NCBI GenBank assembly: GCA_002457275.1
Contig: NTKD01000009.1
Location: 1 to 44,550 of the forward strand
Length of the DNA: 44,550 nt
DNA from: OM182 bacterium MED-G24
Lineage (GTDB): Bacteria; Pseudomonadota; Gammaproteobacteria; Pseudomonadales; Azotimanducaceae
Direction: 5' to 3'
Shown: piece after piece, positions 7,932-16,417 of the stretch
Numbering within the stretch: position 1 is the first letter of the stretch
Layout: each line of letters starts with the position of its first letter
Program-made: the position numbers and the translations under genes
The notes under the pieces: generated by a model
What the model saw: the letters and a program-made list of their open reading frames with translations, nothing else
Told to the model about the DNA's origin: nothing
Databases searched by the model: none

Positions 7932-9054
7932 TATTTCACGCATTATCGGCACTTACTCGTCGCAGGGTTTTCATCGAACTGGGACAGACACCGATGTGGA
8001 AAGTGCGCACTGGCTTGGATCTGAGGTCCAGCGAGCAGGTCTCGAACCCCTGTTAACTAGCTTTGTGTTCGATCGATTTGACCCCGTTGAGGGATATGCC
8101 GAAGTTGCAGGACAGCGTGTCCAGGGGATTCCCTTCTATGACTGTCCGACGGGGCAGGGCGAGGTGGTTGGTCGTCTGGTTCGCTATGGTGAACAAGGTG
8201 CCATAGCGCTCGTCGAGGCTCAGTCGCTGGCTGAGGGGAACCCGGTCACTGAGATGCGAGTCAACGATCAGTACGACGCGTTGATCGTGGTCACGCCGGA
8301 GGGGATGCCGGAAGCAGGAATTGCACTCGCGAATGCTGAGCGGTTTGGTGCACCCTATGGAATACCCGCGTTACAGGTCGCCAGGCAACATCTTGCAATA
8401 CTGTCTCGTGCGATTGAATCCAATGAAGACGTGGCTTTCATGTATGCGTTTGAACAGACGCCAGCGACAGGCATCAACGTTGGTGCCCGTCTCGTTGGTC
8501 GAGACTCATCTCAACCCCCACTGGTCGTGATGACCCCGCGAAGCGGTTGGTGGCAGTGCGCTTCAGAGCGGGGTGGAGGGCTTGTCGCCTGGCTTGAAAT
8601 CATGCGAACGCTGACCGCTGAAGGCAGTGATAGAGATGTTGTGTTTACGGCGAATACAGGCCACGAATTGGGACACCTTGGATACCACCACTTTATTGAG
8701 AACCTTCTGGACCTGGAGGCAGGTGCGAGGGCGTGGGTGCACCTGGGTGCAAACTTTGCGGCACTACCACCTGCCCCGATTCGCGTACAGACGTCGCATC
8801 CAGACCTGCAGGCATTGGCGCGGGAATGTGCTGATGAGGCAGGCCTGACTGACTATATGGAGGTCATGGGGCGAAGACCTGGCGGGGAGGCTCGATCAGT
8901 ATTCGACGCGGGAGGGAGTTACGTATCCTTGGTGGGTGCCAATGCGCTGTTTCACCACCCTGATGACATCTGGCCACAGGCCGTGGATCCCGAAAAAACA
9001 GAAAAAGCCTGTCGCGTGATGGTTTCCGTTTCGAGAGCGTTAGCCCGTGGTTAG
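7921..9054 (+). CDS. M28 family peptidase-like protein, metal site possibly incomplete
   Basis: A 377-residue protein with the outline of M28 aminopeptidases: an N-terminal strand-helix lead, an inserted PA-like domain (about 60-180), then VVMTPRSGWWQCASERGGG, GHELGHLGYHHF (residues 248-259) and a final FHHPDD (344-349). The Glu pair and the last His of the family are plausible in the second and third motifs. The usual early His and the bridging Asp are not seen in the first; SER stands where SDN is common. It may be a divergent hydrolase or catalytically altered. No signal peptide is visible. The ATG lies inside the CYTH-CHAD gene, implying coupling. Confidence 0.7.
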   Translation: MQTDISRIIGTYSSQGFHRTGTDTDVESAHWLGSEVQRAGLEPLLTSFVFDRFDPVEGYAEVAGQRVQGIPFYDCPTGQGEVVGRLVRYGEQGAIALVEAQSLAEGNPVTEMRVNDQYDALIVVTPEGMPEAGIALANAERFGAPYGIPALQVARQHLAILSRAIESNEDVAFMYAFEQTPATGINVGARLVGRDSSQPPLVVMTPRSGWWQCASERGGGLVAWLEIMRTLTAEGSDRDVVFTANTGHELGHLGYHHFIENLLDLEAGARAWVHLGANFAALPPAPIRVQTSHPDLQALARECADEAGLTDYMEVMGRRPGGEARSVFDAGGSYVSLVGANALFHHPDDIWPQAVDPEKTEKACRVMVSVSRALARG

Positions 9055-9063
9055 GAACTCCCT

Positions 9064-9543
9064 CTAGTCCTCGTGGTGCATACCACTTTGGGTGTAATTC
9101 TCGATGCCGGTCTTTTCGATCAAGCCCCGTTGGGTCTCCAGCCAGTCCACGTGTTCTTCTTCGCTTTCGAGAATGTCGCGGAAGAGATGGCGAGTGACGT
9201 AGTCTGATTCCTGCTCGCAGAACGCGATCGCTTCCCTGAGCAGTGGGATGACTTCCATTTCGAGTTTGAGATCACAGGCGATGACATCTTCCACGTTCTC
9301 ACCGATGTAGAGCCGTCCCAGGTCCTGAAGATTCGGCAGGCCATCGAGGAACAGAATGCGTTCAATGAGCCGGTCCGCATGTTTCATTTCGTCAATCGAC
9401 TCATGGTATTCCAGCTGTCCGAGGCGCTTCAGCCCCCAGTTGTCATAAATCCGTGCGTGCAGAAAGTACTGGTTGATAGCGGTTAGCTCATTCTTGAGCA
9501 CCTTGTTCAGGTACTCCACGACGTTAACGTGAGTAGGTTTCAT
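9064..9543 (-). CDS. bfr: Bacterioferritin
   Basis: A 159-residue bacterioferritin, full length. The di-iron ferroxidase ligands are E19, E52, H55, E95, E128 and H131, and M53 is the haem ligand between subunits. Twenty-four subunits form the iron-storing shell in the cytoplasm. The gene is divergent from bfd at 9806, a common pairing because Bfd delivers electrons for iron release. The 5' leader carries a perfect 9-bp hairpin (9577-9602) and the shared gap has two candidate Fur-like sites. Confidence 0.96.
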   Translation of the reverse strand: MKPTHVNVVEYLNKVLKNELTAINQYFLHARIYDNWGLKRLGQLEYHESIDEMKHADRLIERILFLDGLPNLQDLGRLYIGENVEDVIACDLKLEMEVIPLLREAIAFCEQESDYVTRHLFRDILESEEEHVDWLETQRGLIEKTGIENYTQSGMHHED

Positions 9544-9576
9544 GGCGGGTTTCTCGTTGAATAAAATGTGAATGGG

Positions 9577-9602
9577 GTTTGGGATGACTGACTATCCCAA
9601 AC
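9577..9602 (-). promoter_or_regulatory. Perfect 9-bp hairpin in the bfr 5' leader
   Basis: Arms GTTTGGGAT (9577-9585) and ATCCCAAAC (9594-9602) are exact inverted complements around an 8-base loop. The element ends about 33 bases before the bfr ATG on the coding strand. There is no T-run after it, so it is not a standard terminator. It could be a protein operator or an mRNA control element. Confidence 0.55.
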
Positions 9603-9670
9603 TCTCGCAGGGAGGATTGATAGTGCCATGGAGAGCGAGGGAAAACAATATAACTTGTTGATATATAAAC

Positions 9671-9689
9671 GAAAATAAATATTATTTGC
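9671..9689. promoter_or_regulatory. Candidate Fur-like box, bfr/bfd gap, site 1
   Basis: GAAAATAAATATTATTTGC contains the inverted repeat AAATAA/TTATTT and matches 12 of 19 positions of the classical Fur consensus by eye. It lies in an AT-rich island (about 9645-9765) between two iron-storage genes. The score is modest and the site is a suggestion only. Confidence 0.3.
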
Positions 9690-9746
9690 ACCCGATTCAC
9701 ACCCGTCGGGAAGAGACGGAGCGCAGTCGAAAAAGTAGTTGCTATC

Positions 9747-9765
9747 GAGAATTATTATTATTTAC
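9747..9765. promoter_or_regulatory. Candidate Fur-like box, bfr/bfd gap, site 2
   Basis: GAGAATTATTATTATTTAC matches 13 of 19 Fur consensus positions by eye and ends 40 bases before the bfd ATG, where a repressor would block transcription. Bfd is normally induced under iron starvation, so Fur control would make sense. Confidence 0.35.
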
Positions 9766-9805
9766 ACTGTTACTCTGGTTGAATGACAGTCTGAAGACAC
9801 CTGAT

Positions 9806-10000
9806 ATGTACGTTTGTATCTGCAACGCAATCACCGAAAAGGAAATCCACAACGCGATTGATCGCGGTCTGTCCAATGTTGAAGACATTGCCGATCAACT
9901 GGGTGCTGGTGCGTGTTGTGGCTCATGCCGTGAGACCACCCGAAGCATTCTTGAATCCCGGCACTCCGAAGACTCGCAACTCTGGGTTTCCGCGGTCTAG
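9806..10000 (+). CDS. bfd: Bacterioferritin-associated ferredoxin
   Basis: A 64-residue protein with the Bfd pattern MYVCICNAIT: C4 and C6, then C38 and C41 (ACCGSC) to bind a [2Fe-2S] cluster. It reduces the haem of bacterioferritin so that iron can leave the shell. I start at ATG 9806 because the family begins exactly with this sequence; the longer open frame upstream lies in the AT-rich regulatory gap and has no family similarity. It is divergent from bfr. Confidence 0.93.
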   Translation: MYVCICNAITEKEIHNAIDRGLSNVEDIADQLGAGACCGSCRETTRSILESRHSEDSQLWVSAV

Positions 10001-10325
10001 CGAATCGACCCTCTCGTCCTCACCCCAATGAGCTGAACAGCTCCCTTCCTTATTCTGCTTTCTTACCTGGGACTCCCGAGCCAGCTGCCCTGGACGCGCA
10101 GTCGATGAAATTCACCAATATCTGGTGCTCATTACCATCATCTTTGGTTCAGTCCTGGGTTCAACAAAATCAATGGCTTAAGATTTACTTGTCGGCGTTG
10201 GTTCGAACGTTGCCTGTGTTGAAGGACAGTTCTCTGGACGGGTTTGCACTATCATAGACAGCACGATGAGTGTACACGACTCTTTTGAGGAGCCTCGATC
10301 GTAGCGTCGGACCAACGTTCCGACC
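10001..10325. other. Gene-free stretch between bfd and the DUF3192-like gene
   Basis: No reading frame with family similarity was seen. A short hairpin, GAGCT-GAAC-AGCTC at 10030-10043, is followed by a pyrimidine-rich but interrupted run and may be a weak terminator for bfd. The rest should hold the promoter of the gene at 10326, but I could not pick convincing boxes. Confidence 0.5.
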
Positions 10326-10997
10326 GTGATCTTTGCGCTGAGTGTGCTGGCGGGCGGTGTGTTGTTCCAGAATGTGATCTGGTCGGGAGGTGCTGACAAC
10401 GTCAATACCTACTATGAACGGCATGCACCTGAAGACTGGCAGTCGCGTCAGCAGGTGAATCGTCTGGGAATCAATCAGCTAGCAACCGGCGTTAGTCTCG
10501 AGAAGGTTGTGACTAGGCTGGGCGCACCAGATTTCCGCGATGGCTATTGGGAAAATGGACGCGTGGAGGTGTTGTACTACCGAACCCATCGAGTCACCGA
10601 TGACGGGATGACGAACAAATGGCAGGAGGCGTCGCCGCTCGTGTTGGCGGAGGGTCGACTCGTCTCGCATGTTGGATACACGTTTGATGGCGCTGATCGG
10701 GTCAGGGTGCTTGACATTAACTGGTTCGAAAGATACCAGTTTAACAATGGCTATATTGGCGCCTTGCCGCTTGATGCGCAGGTAACGCTGACACAAGTAC
10801 TCGGAGATCTCGGTCAACCTGAATTCAGCGAACGAATCGGTGATCATGTCGACATTCTGTTCTACCGGACGCATTCAGATTTTGATGATCAGCATACAGA
10901 CAAAAGAACTGAAACCAGACCGCTCGTGTTTGCGGGTGGCGTCCTGATAGCTCGGTACTTCACTACGCCCGGTGTGGCGACAGCCGAAGGGAACTAG
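10326..10997 (+). CDS. Membrane-anchored protein with two DUF3192-like (BamE-fold) repeats
   Basis: A 223-residue protein with an N-terminal hydrophobic anchor (IFALSVLAGGVLF) and two related halves. The first has LEKVVTRLGAPDF, VEVLYYRTHRVTDDG and SPLVLAEGRLV. The second has LTQVLGDLGQPEF, VDILFYRTHSDFDD and RPLVFAGGVLI. This order is that of DUF3192, normally a single-copy domain in small gammaproteobacterial envelope proteins related to the BamE/SmpA fold. GTG 10326 is the first start after an in-frame TAG; no good ribosome site is visible. It converges on the exporter operon, with 1 base between the two coding ends. Function unknown. Confidence 0.7.
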   Translation: MIFALSVLAGGVLFQNVIWSGGADNVNTYYERHAPEDWQSRQQVNRLGINQLATGVSLEKVVTRLGAPDFRDGYWENGRVEVLYYRTHRVTDDGMTNKWQEASPLVLAEGRLVSHVGYTFDGADRVRVLDINWFERYQFNNGYIGALPLDAQVTLTQVLGDLGQPEFSERIGDHVDILFYRTHSDFDDQHTDKRTETRPLVFAGGVLIARYFTTPGVATAEGN

Positions 10998-10998
10998 A

Positions 10999-12252
10999 TC
11001 AGTCTGATTGCAGGGCGGCGACCGGATCCAGCTTGGCTGCTGAGAGCGCCGGATAGACCCCAAAGCCTACGGCTATTCCGGTACAGACCACCACGGCAAG
11101 CGTGATACCTGGAATTGACCAGGCAACAGCCCAACCAGCGAATCCTGCAATCAGATACGCGATGGCAACGCCGAGTGCGATTCCTGTAACAGCACCGAGC
11201 AAGGCGATGACTGTTGTTTCCACCAAGAACTGACGGACGATATCAGTTTGCTGCGCGCCGATCGCTCTTAGCAACCCGATCTCGCTGCGACGCTCCATGA
11301 CGCTCGCCAGCATGATGTTCATGATGCCAATGCCACCCACCAGCAGAGATATACCGGCAACGGCTGACATCACGATTGTGAAAATCCTTTGAGTCTGCTG
11401 TTGTTGTGCCAACAGTCGGGCAGGAATCACCATACGGGTGTCGTCCTGGCCGTTATGGCGTCGCGCCAGCAGGTGCTGGATGGCGGTTGCCGCCGCGGCA
11501 GGCTCCAGGTCGGTGTCCACTTCCAGCTTCAGCTGACTGAGTTTGGCCTGCATGGGAAAGTCGCGAAGGCGTTTCAGACCGGTTTGAAGGGGAAGGTACA
11601 CCCGGTTGCCCTCGCCACCAACCTGGCGACCCTGAATTTCCCCATTGGGCAGTTTTAAGTCACGTAGAACGCCAACGACTTCCACCCAAAGGTGGTTGAT
11701 CTTGATGAGCTTCCCCACAGCTTCCCCATTGGGAAAGAGCTCATAGGCAGCACTGCCGCCCAGCACGGCGACTGTCGCGCGATGAAAATCATCAGCCTCG
11801 TTGAGCAGTCGACCGCTGTCCGCCTTGAGCTTTGACAACGTCAGGTAATCCGGGCTGACAGCCCAGACCTGTGCGCGCGATTCGCCCTCATGCGAGAACA
11901 GGTCCCACGTCTGGATGTGGCGTACTCCACCCCAGCGCGTAATGAACGGTAAGGTCTCAGAGATTGCTTGGGCATCCATGACCGACAAACCGGCTGAGTG
12001 TTTCCGGATGTCCTTGAGGGATTCGCCTTCCGGTTCGTGCGACTCAACAATGATGTTAGAAACTCCCATGCCTTCGATCATCTGTAGCGCTTCTTGTCGG
12101 CCGCCTTCACTGACCGCGATCATTGCAATGACCGCGCCAACGCCGAAGACCATGCCCAACAGTGTGAGCGCGGATCGGAGTCGATGGTGACTCAACTCTG
12201 CTAGTGCCTGGCTAACGTCAGGAATCAGGTTCTGTTTCAGGTGCAGAATCAT
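10999..12252 (-). CDS. MacB/FtsX-type ABC transporter permease
   Basis: A 417-residue permease with the MacB layout: one N-terminal transmembrane helix (LTLLGMVFGVGAVIAMIAV), a large periplasmic domain (about 50-270), and three C-terminal helices forming the FtsX domain (MSAVAGISLLVGGIGIMNIM, then the RRSEIGLLRAIGA motif). It lacks the fused ATPase of E. coli MacB; the ATPase is the separate gene at 15542. It is the last gene of a five-gene operon and overlaps the preceding adaptor by 4 bases. MacB-type systems move substrates from the periplasm through an outer-membrane channel; no TolC homologue is present here. Confidence 0.92.
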   Translation of the reverse strand: MILHLKQNLIPDVSQALAELSHHRLRSALTLLGMVFGVGAVIAMIAVSEGGRQEALQMIEGMGVSNIIVESHEPEGESLKDIRKHSAGLSVMDAQAISETLPFITRWGGVRHIQTWDLFSHEGESRAQVWAVSPDYLTLSKLKADSGRLLNEADDFHRATVAVLGGSAAYELFPNGEAVGKLIKINHLWVEVVGVLRDLKLPNGEIQGRQVGGEGNRVYLPLQTGLKRLRDFPMQAKLSQLKLEVDTDLEPAAAATAIQHLLARRHNGQDDTRMVIPARLLAQQQQTQRIFTIVMSAVAGISLLVGGIGIMNIMLASVMERRSEIGLLRAIGAQQTDIVRQFLVETTVIALLGAVTGIALGVAIAYLIAGFAGWAVAWSIPGITLAVVVCTGIAVGFGVYPALSAAKLDPVAALQSD

Positions 12253-13451
12253 GAGGCACTATCGATTTTGGGAGCGACGCTGATCAAGTCACCTGCATCG
12301 AGACCGTCCATCACGACCACCAGGTTTGCACTCTTTTGACCCAGTTCGACAGGGGCATCGACCCGTCTACCGGATTCGATCTTTTGTACATAGGCCTGAT
12401 TGTCTCGATAGAAAACGGATTGTTGAGGTGCGAGCAGTACACTCTTCAGTGCGTACGTCGTGATGGTTGCGTCAATCGAGCTGCCTACACGCATAACGTG
12501 TTCATCAACCTCCAGAAGATCGGCGTCGATCACAAAGTACTTCTGGGGGTCATCGCGTTCCCGGGGAACGGCGACGGGGGAGACGCTTCGGACCACCGCG
12601 CCATGTGTGGTGGTTACCGAAGTATCAATACGTAGCGTCACTGCCTGACCGGCGGCGAGACCCACCGCGTCAACTTCTGTTACGTAGATACGTGCTTTGA
12701 CTTTTCCTTTCACGGGGATCATTCCGACCGGTCTGCCCGCAAAGACCTGCTGACCTTTGGCGAGTTTCTGACCCCAGGGCGTTTTTGCGTAAATAAAGGT
12801 GCCATCGACCGGGCTGCGCAGTTCCATCAGTTCAAGTGCACTGTTTTGTTTCTCGAGCCGAAGCTCACTGCTGCTGCGGTTTGACAGGATACGATCCCGG
12901 TCTGCTTTAGAACGCTGGGCATGCGTGTCTGCCTGCCAGTGGTAGTACGCTTCTTCTACAGTGAGGTAGTCGAGATCACCCAGCGCGTCGATAATCTCGT
13001 TCTGGCTGAAGAGCCTTGGGTCAACCTCGGTAAAGGTACGTGCGATAACGGCCTCACCATCAACACGTGCTGCTTCCTGATCAATCACCGCCCGATCGAT
13101 GATGTTGCTGCGTTCGAAATTGCTCAGCTGGAGATTGTTGTTGATGACCTCCAACTGCGTAAATGCGCGTTGATTTTCCACGTCAGAATCGTCAAAGCGT
13201 GCGACCACCTGACCGGCCTTGACCTGCGAGTACTCCGGTATCAGCCATGCAATGTTGAAATACATCACGACGCCATCGGGCAGGTTGACGGGAACGGACT
13301 CAGCAGACATTAACTCGCCGCGACCGCTCACCGTCATGACGTGATCGCGAGAGGTGACTTCGACTACCGGAGACTGTGACTCCTCATCCCCGCAACTGTA
13401 CAACAATACTGTTATGGCAATCGTCAGTAGCGAGGTCAGGCGTTTCATCAC
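12249..13451 (-). CDS. HlyD/MacA-like periplasmic adaptor, putative lipoprotein
   Basis: A 400-residue adaptor with a lipobox at the N-terminus (LLYSC, Cys 20), so it is probably lipid-anchored. It shows the split biotinyl-lipoyl halves (GVVMYFNIAW to VARFDD; ELMSPVDGTFIY), a coiled hairpin between, and beta-barrel and membrane-proximal parts (AGQAVTLRIDT, VLLAPQQSVFYRDNQAYV). It overlaps its neighbours by 4 bases on each side, so it is translationally coupled to the adaptor before it and the permease after it. It is the third adaptor of the operon. Confidence 0.88.
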   Translation of the reverse strand: MMKRLTSLLTIAITVLLYSCGDEESQSPVVEVTSRDHVMTVSGRGELMSAESVPVNLPDGVVMYFNIAWLIPEYSQVKAGQVVARFDDSDVENQRAFTQLEVINNNLQLSNFERSNIIDRAVIDQEAARVDGEAVIARTFTEVDPRLFSQNEIIDALGDLDYLTVEEAYYHWQADTHAQRSKADRDRILSNRSSSELRLEKQNSALELMELRSPVDGTFIYAKTPWGQKLAKGQQVFAGRPVGMIPVKGKVKARIYVTEVDAVGLAAGQAVTLRIDTSVTTTHGAVVRSVSPVAVPRERDDPQKYFVIDADLLEVDEHVMRVGSSIDATITTYALKSVLLAPQQSVFYRDNQAYVQKIESGRRVDAPVELGQKSANLVVVMDGLDAGDLISVAPKIDSAS

Positions 13452-14608
13452 AATCGGATCTCGTCGCCCTGTATGAGGCCACTTACGACAATGAAATGAC
13501 CTTCGCTTCGTCTGCCCAATACGACTGGACGATATTCGCCGCTTGCCATCAAGACGCCTGGTGACCCGGTTCGATACCGTACACTCGTCACTGGAATCGC
13601 GATGACACCCTTCTGTATCTCGACTTCGATCGAGACGCGAACTGACATCCCGATACGGAAAAGGTGCTCGTGGCCGGGCGCTGGGGTGAGCTGTGTGTCA
13701 CGGATCATCGCCAGTGACCCTCTGGATTGTCGCCGAACAGTGTTCGCAACGTCTGTAACGCGAGCGTCAACTTCGGTGCCCCCCTGCGCGTCCAGAATGA
13801 TGCGAGCAGGTTGCCCTTGTTGTATCAGAGCCGCCTGGTGTTCGGGGATCTCGACATCTATCGCAAGTGCGGCATCGTCGACCAGTTTGACAACGACCAG
13901 CCCCGGGTGAACCGTTGTGTTCACGTCAAGTTTTCGGCCCTGTTGATCGACTCCAATGATTACCAGGCCATCACGGGGTGCAATAATCGTCGCGCCGGAG
14001 AATTGTGAATTCGCTGCATCGAGACGCGCGCGTAGCTGTTTGATCCTTGCCTGCTTTTCGCTGACTCTTGCTTCCCGCAATTGGTGTGTCAGGCTTGAAC
14101 GTGCCTGTTCCCGATGCCATAGGATCTCCGCAATACGCCGTTCTTCAACCAGTTTTTTGTAGTCGATACCGGGAACCAGTCCCGCGGGTTGATCTGCCTT
14201 GCGAGCGGCCTTACCGGCGCGACTTTTTTTTGAAGCCTGTCTGAGTTTCTCCTCTTCGACCTCCCTCGCCTGATTCTTGAACATCGACTTGATCTCTCCT
14301 TCGGCTGCGGCCAGGTCTCCCTGATAGCGCCTGAGGCGATCATCGGTGTTGCTGGCGTCAAACCGTGCCAGGACCGCGCCTTTGCTGACCCGTTCGCCCT
14401 CTGAGGCGAGCTGCGTGATGGAGGTCTGCCAATTGTGCCCCGGTGGCGGACCGAATCGCAGTTCGTTCCTTGAAATGACGATGCCGCTTGTTTCGACTGT
14501 GACGAGTCGATCCTGCAACGACAAAGTCACTGTCTCGTTTGCAAACGCCAGACTGTGCGTTGCCAAACACCCCAGTGCAGTAATGTAGGCCAACCCGAGA
14601 CCTCTCAC
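13448..14608 (-). CDS. HlyD-family periplasmic adaptor
   Basis: A 386-residue adaptor with a signal peptide (ITALGCLATHSLAFA-NE). Biotinyl-lipoyl motifs are at GERVSKGAVLARFD and GATIIAPRDGLVIIG, separated by a long Lys/Arg/Glu-rich coiled hairpin (about 95-210). The C-terminal part holds a beta-barrel (QQGQPARIILDAQGG) and a membrane-proximal domain (VIAIPVTSVRY). It has 4-base overlaps with both flanking adaptors. Its presence between two other adaptors in a single-permease operon is unusual. Confidence 0.88.
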   Translation of the reverse strand: MRGLGLAYITALGCLATHSLAFANETVTLSLQDRLVTVETSGIVISRNELRFGPPPGHNWQTSITQLASEGERVSKGAVLARFDASNTDDRLRRYQGDLAAAEGEIKSMFKNQAREVEEEKLRQASKKSRAGKAARKADQPAGLVPGIDYKKLVEERRIAEILWHREQARSSLTHQLREARVSEKQARIKQLRARLDAANSQFSGATIIAPRDGLVIIGVDQQGRKLDVNTTVHPGLVVVKLVDDAALAIDVEIPEHQAALIQQGQPARIILDAQGGTEVDARVTDVANTVRRQSRGSLAMIRDTQLTPAPGHEHLFRIGMSVRVSIEVEIQKGVIAIPVTSVRYRTGSPGVLMASGEYRPVVLGRRSEGHFIVVSGLIQGDEIRL

Positions 14609-15555
14609 TGGGGCCTCCCCATCACTGCCATCCCGGGAATGAAGGTATCCGGGAGCGGATCAATCGGTTTGGCCAGTAGCTCGAAATATCCGCCCTGACT
14701 CCACTCGTCCCGGGTCGTGGCCTGTTGCGAAGCTCGACTGACCTCCGCTTCGACCTTGTGGTCCGGGAGAGCATCGGGGACTACAGCCAGGCGATCACCG
14801 GGTTTGATCTTGAGTACGTCCGCCTCGTGCACCCAGAATCGGAAACTGGTGTCAGCGTGGCTGGCGACCCAGGCCAGTAGTGTCGCGTTGTTGTAGGTTT
14901 CCCCCGGGAAGATTTTGCGCCCCGTGAATCGGTTTTCAGCATAGATGAGAATGCCGGATTTTTCGGCTTTCAACTGGGTGCCTTCCAAGGCATTGACCAT
15001 CGATTGCCACTGGTCATACATCCGTTCCTCTTCAAGCTTGAGCACCTTGAGCGTGTTAAGTTCTTCCCGCTTTTTTGAGGCGAGTTCGGAACGTCGGCGT
15101 GTGAGCGTTTGGTTTGCGGTTGTCAGTCTCAGTTGCGCACGGTCGTAGTCAAGCTGCCGACTGGCTGTGGCAGGGATGCTGGCGTCGAGGGTCGCGAGCT
15201 TCAGCTCGGATTCAGCCTTTAGTACTGCTGTTTTAGCATCCAGGACAGCGAGCGCGAGTTCTGCGGTGCGTCGCTGCACCTCGAACCGTTTTCGCTGGTA
15301 GTCAGCCTGCGTTCGTTCTTCCTGATCGAGCAGGGAACCGGGGTCAAGCCGGATAACGATGTCGCCCTTATTCACCCGGCTTCCTTCTGCCGCCATCCAT
15401 TCGATCCGACTTTGCCAGGCACCAGGGAAGTTTGGCATCTCGATGGTTTGTGCCCCGGCATCTTCGATCACCCCTGTCAGAAAAGGGCCTGCGTGTACGT
15501 TCACGGATACAATGAGTATCGTGATCGTCACGAGTGACACCCTATGCGGCTGCAT
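14605..15555 (-). CDS. HlyD-family periplasmic adaptor (first of three)
   Basis: A 316-residue adaptor with a signal sequence (VSLVTITILIVSVNVHA). Motifs include GSRVNKGDIVIRLDPGSLLD (first lipoyl half), a coiled hairpin (about 70-190) and LKAEKSGILIYAENRFTGR (second half). I chose ATG 15555 because GGGAG lies 7-8 bases upstream and the signal peptide follows at once; earlier ATGs at 15561 and 15609 are within the ATPase gene and give a poor leader. The start overlaps the end of the ATPase gene. Confidence 0.85.
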   Translation of the reverse strand: MQPHRVSLVTITILIVSVNVHAGPFLTGVIEDAGAQTIEMPNFPGAWQSRIEWMAAEGSRVNKGDIVIRLDPGSLLDQEERTQADYQRKRFEVQRRTAELALAVLDAKTAVLKAESELKLATLDASIPATASRQLDYDRAQLRLTTANQTLTRRRSELASKKREELNTLKVLKLEEERMYDQWQSMVNALEGTQLKAEKSGILIYAENRFTGRKIFPGETYNNATLLAWVASHADTSFRFWVHEADVLKIKPGDRLAVVPDALPDHKVEAEVSRASQQATTRDEWSQGGYFELLAKPIDPLPDTFIPGMAVMGRPQ

Positions 15556-16234
15556 TGACATGCTCCCGTTCGATCTTCCCATCGCGCATATGGATGACTC
15601 GTTTCGCATAACGGGCGATATCGTCCTCGTGAGTCACCATCAATATGGTCTGGCCTTCCTGGTTCAACTCTGTAAAGAGGTCCATGATTTCGATAGATGT
15701 TTTGGAGTCCAGGTTGCCAGTTGGTTCGTCGGCGAGCAGCAGTGGTGGTGCGGCGACCAGTGAACGTGCAATCGCAACCCGCTGGCGTTGTCCACCTGAG
15801 AGCTGGTTCGGCCTGTGCCCTATACGTTCGGACATTCCCAGACGATCCAGGAGATGCCTGGCACGAAGTGCGCCCTCAGTAATGTCAACGTCTGCATACC
15901 GCAGTGGCAACAATACGTTGTCTAGCGCGGTGAGACGTGGCAACAGGTGGAAGCTTTGAAACACGAAACCAATGTACTGATTACGGAGTGATGACAGCTG
16001 GGCGTCATCCATTTCAGAGACAAGCTGACCGAGTAGGCGACAGTCACCGTCATCGGGGGTGTCGAGGCAACCGAGAATGTTCATCAGCGTCGACTTGCCG
16101 GATCCGGAAGGACCCATCACCGCCACGAAGTCGCCTTCGTCAACACAGAGATCAACATGATCCAGTGCATGAACGCGGGTGTCTCCGACCTCAAAATATC
16201 GACACAGTTGTTGCGTGTGGATGACGTATTGCAT
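15542..16234 (-). CDS. ABC transporter ATP-binding protein (MacB/LolD type)
   Basis: A 230-residue ATPase with Walker A GPSGSGKST (41-49), Q-loop in FVFQSFHLL, signature LSGGQ (145-149), Walker B LLLADE (165-170) and H-loop THEDD. The sequence class is that of LolD/MacB ATPases working with FtsX-type permeases. It is the first gene of the operon that runs to 10999, so one ATPase dimer would drive the single permease gene with three possible adaptors. A role in export of a drug, lipid or secondary metabolite is possible; the substrate is unknown. Confidence 0.95.
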   Translation of the reverse strand: MQYVIHTQQLCRYFEVGDTRVHALDHVDLCVDEGDFVAVMGPSGSGKSTLMNILGCLDTPDDGDCRLLGQLVSEMDDAQLSSLRNQYIGFVFQSFHLLPRLTALDNVLLPLRYADVDITEGALRARHLLDRLGMSERIGHRPNQLSGGQRQRVAIARSLVAAPPLLLADEPTGNLDSKTSIEIMDLFTELNQEGQTILMVTHEDDIARYAKRVIHMRDGKIEREHVNAAA

Positions 16235-16417
16235 GTTTCTGGATAGTCAGGCCAACGTTTGCAGCCCGGCGTTCGATTATAAACGATTGCCATGTTGTCC
16301 GGCCGTGCATTTTGTCAACAATTCGCAAGTTCCCGGGCTTTGACGCCGTTGTTTATGAGCTTGTGCAGTCCACCCGGGTGGTTTAGGGTGCGCCTGACTT
16401 TTAGGCAGGAACTTGGC

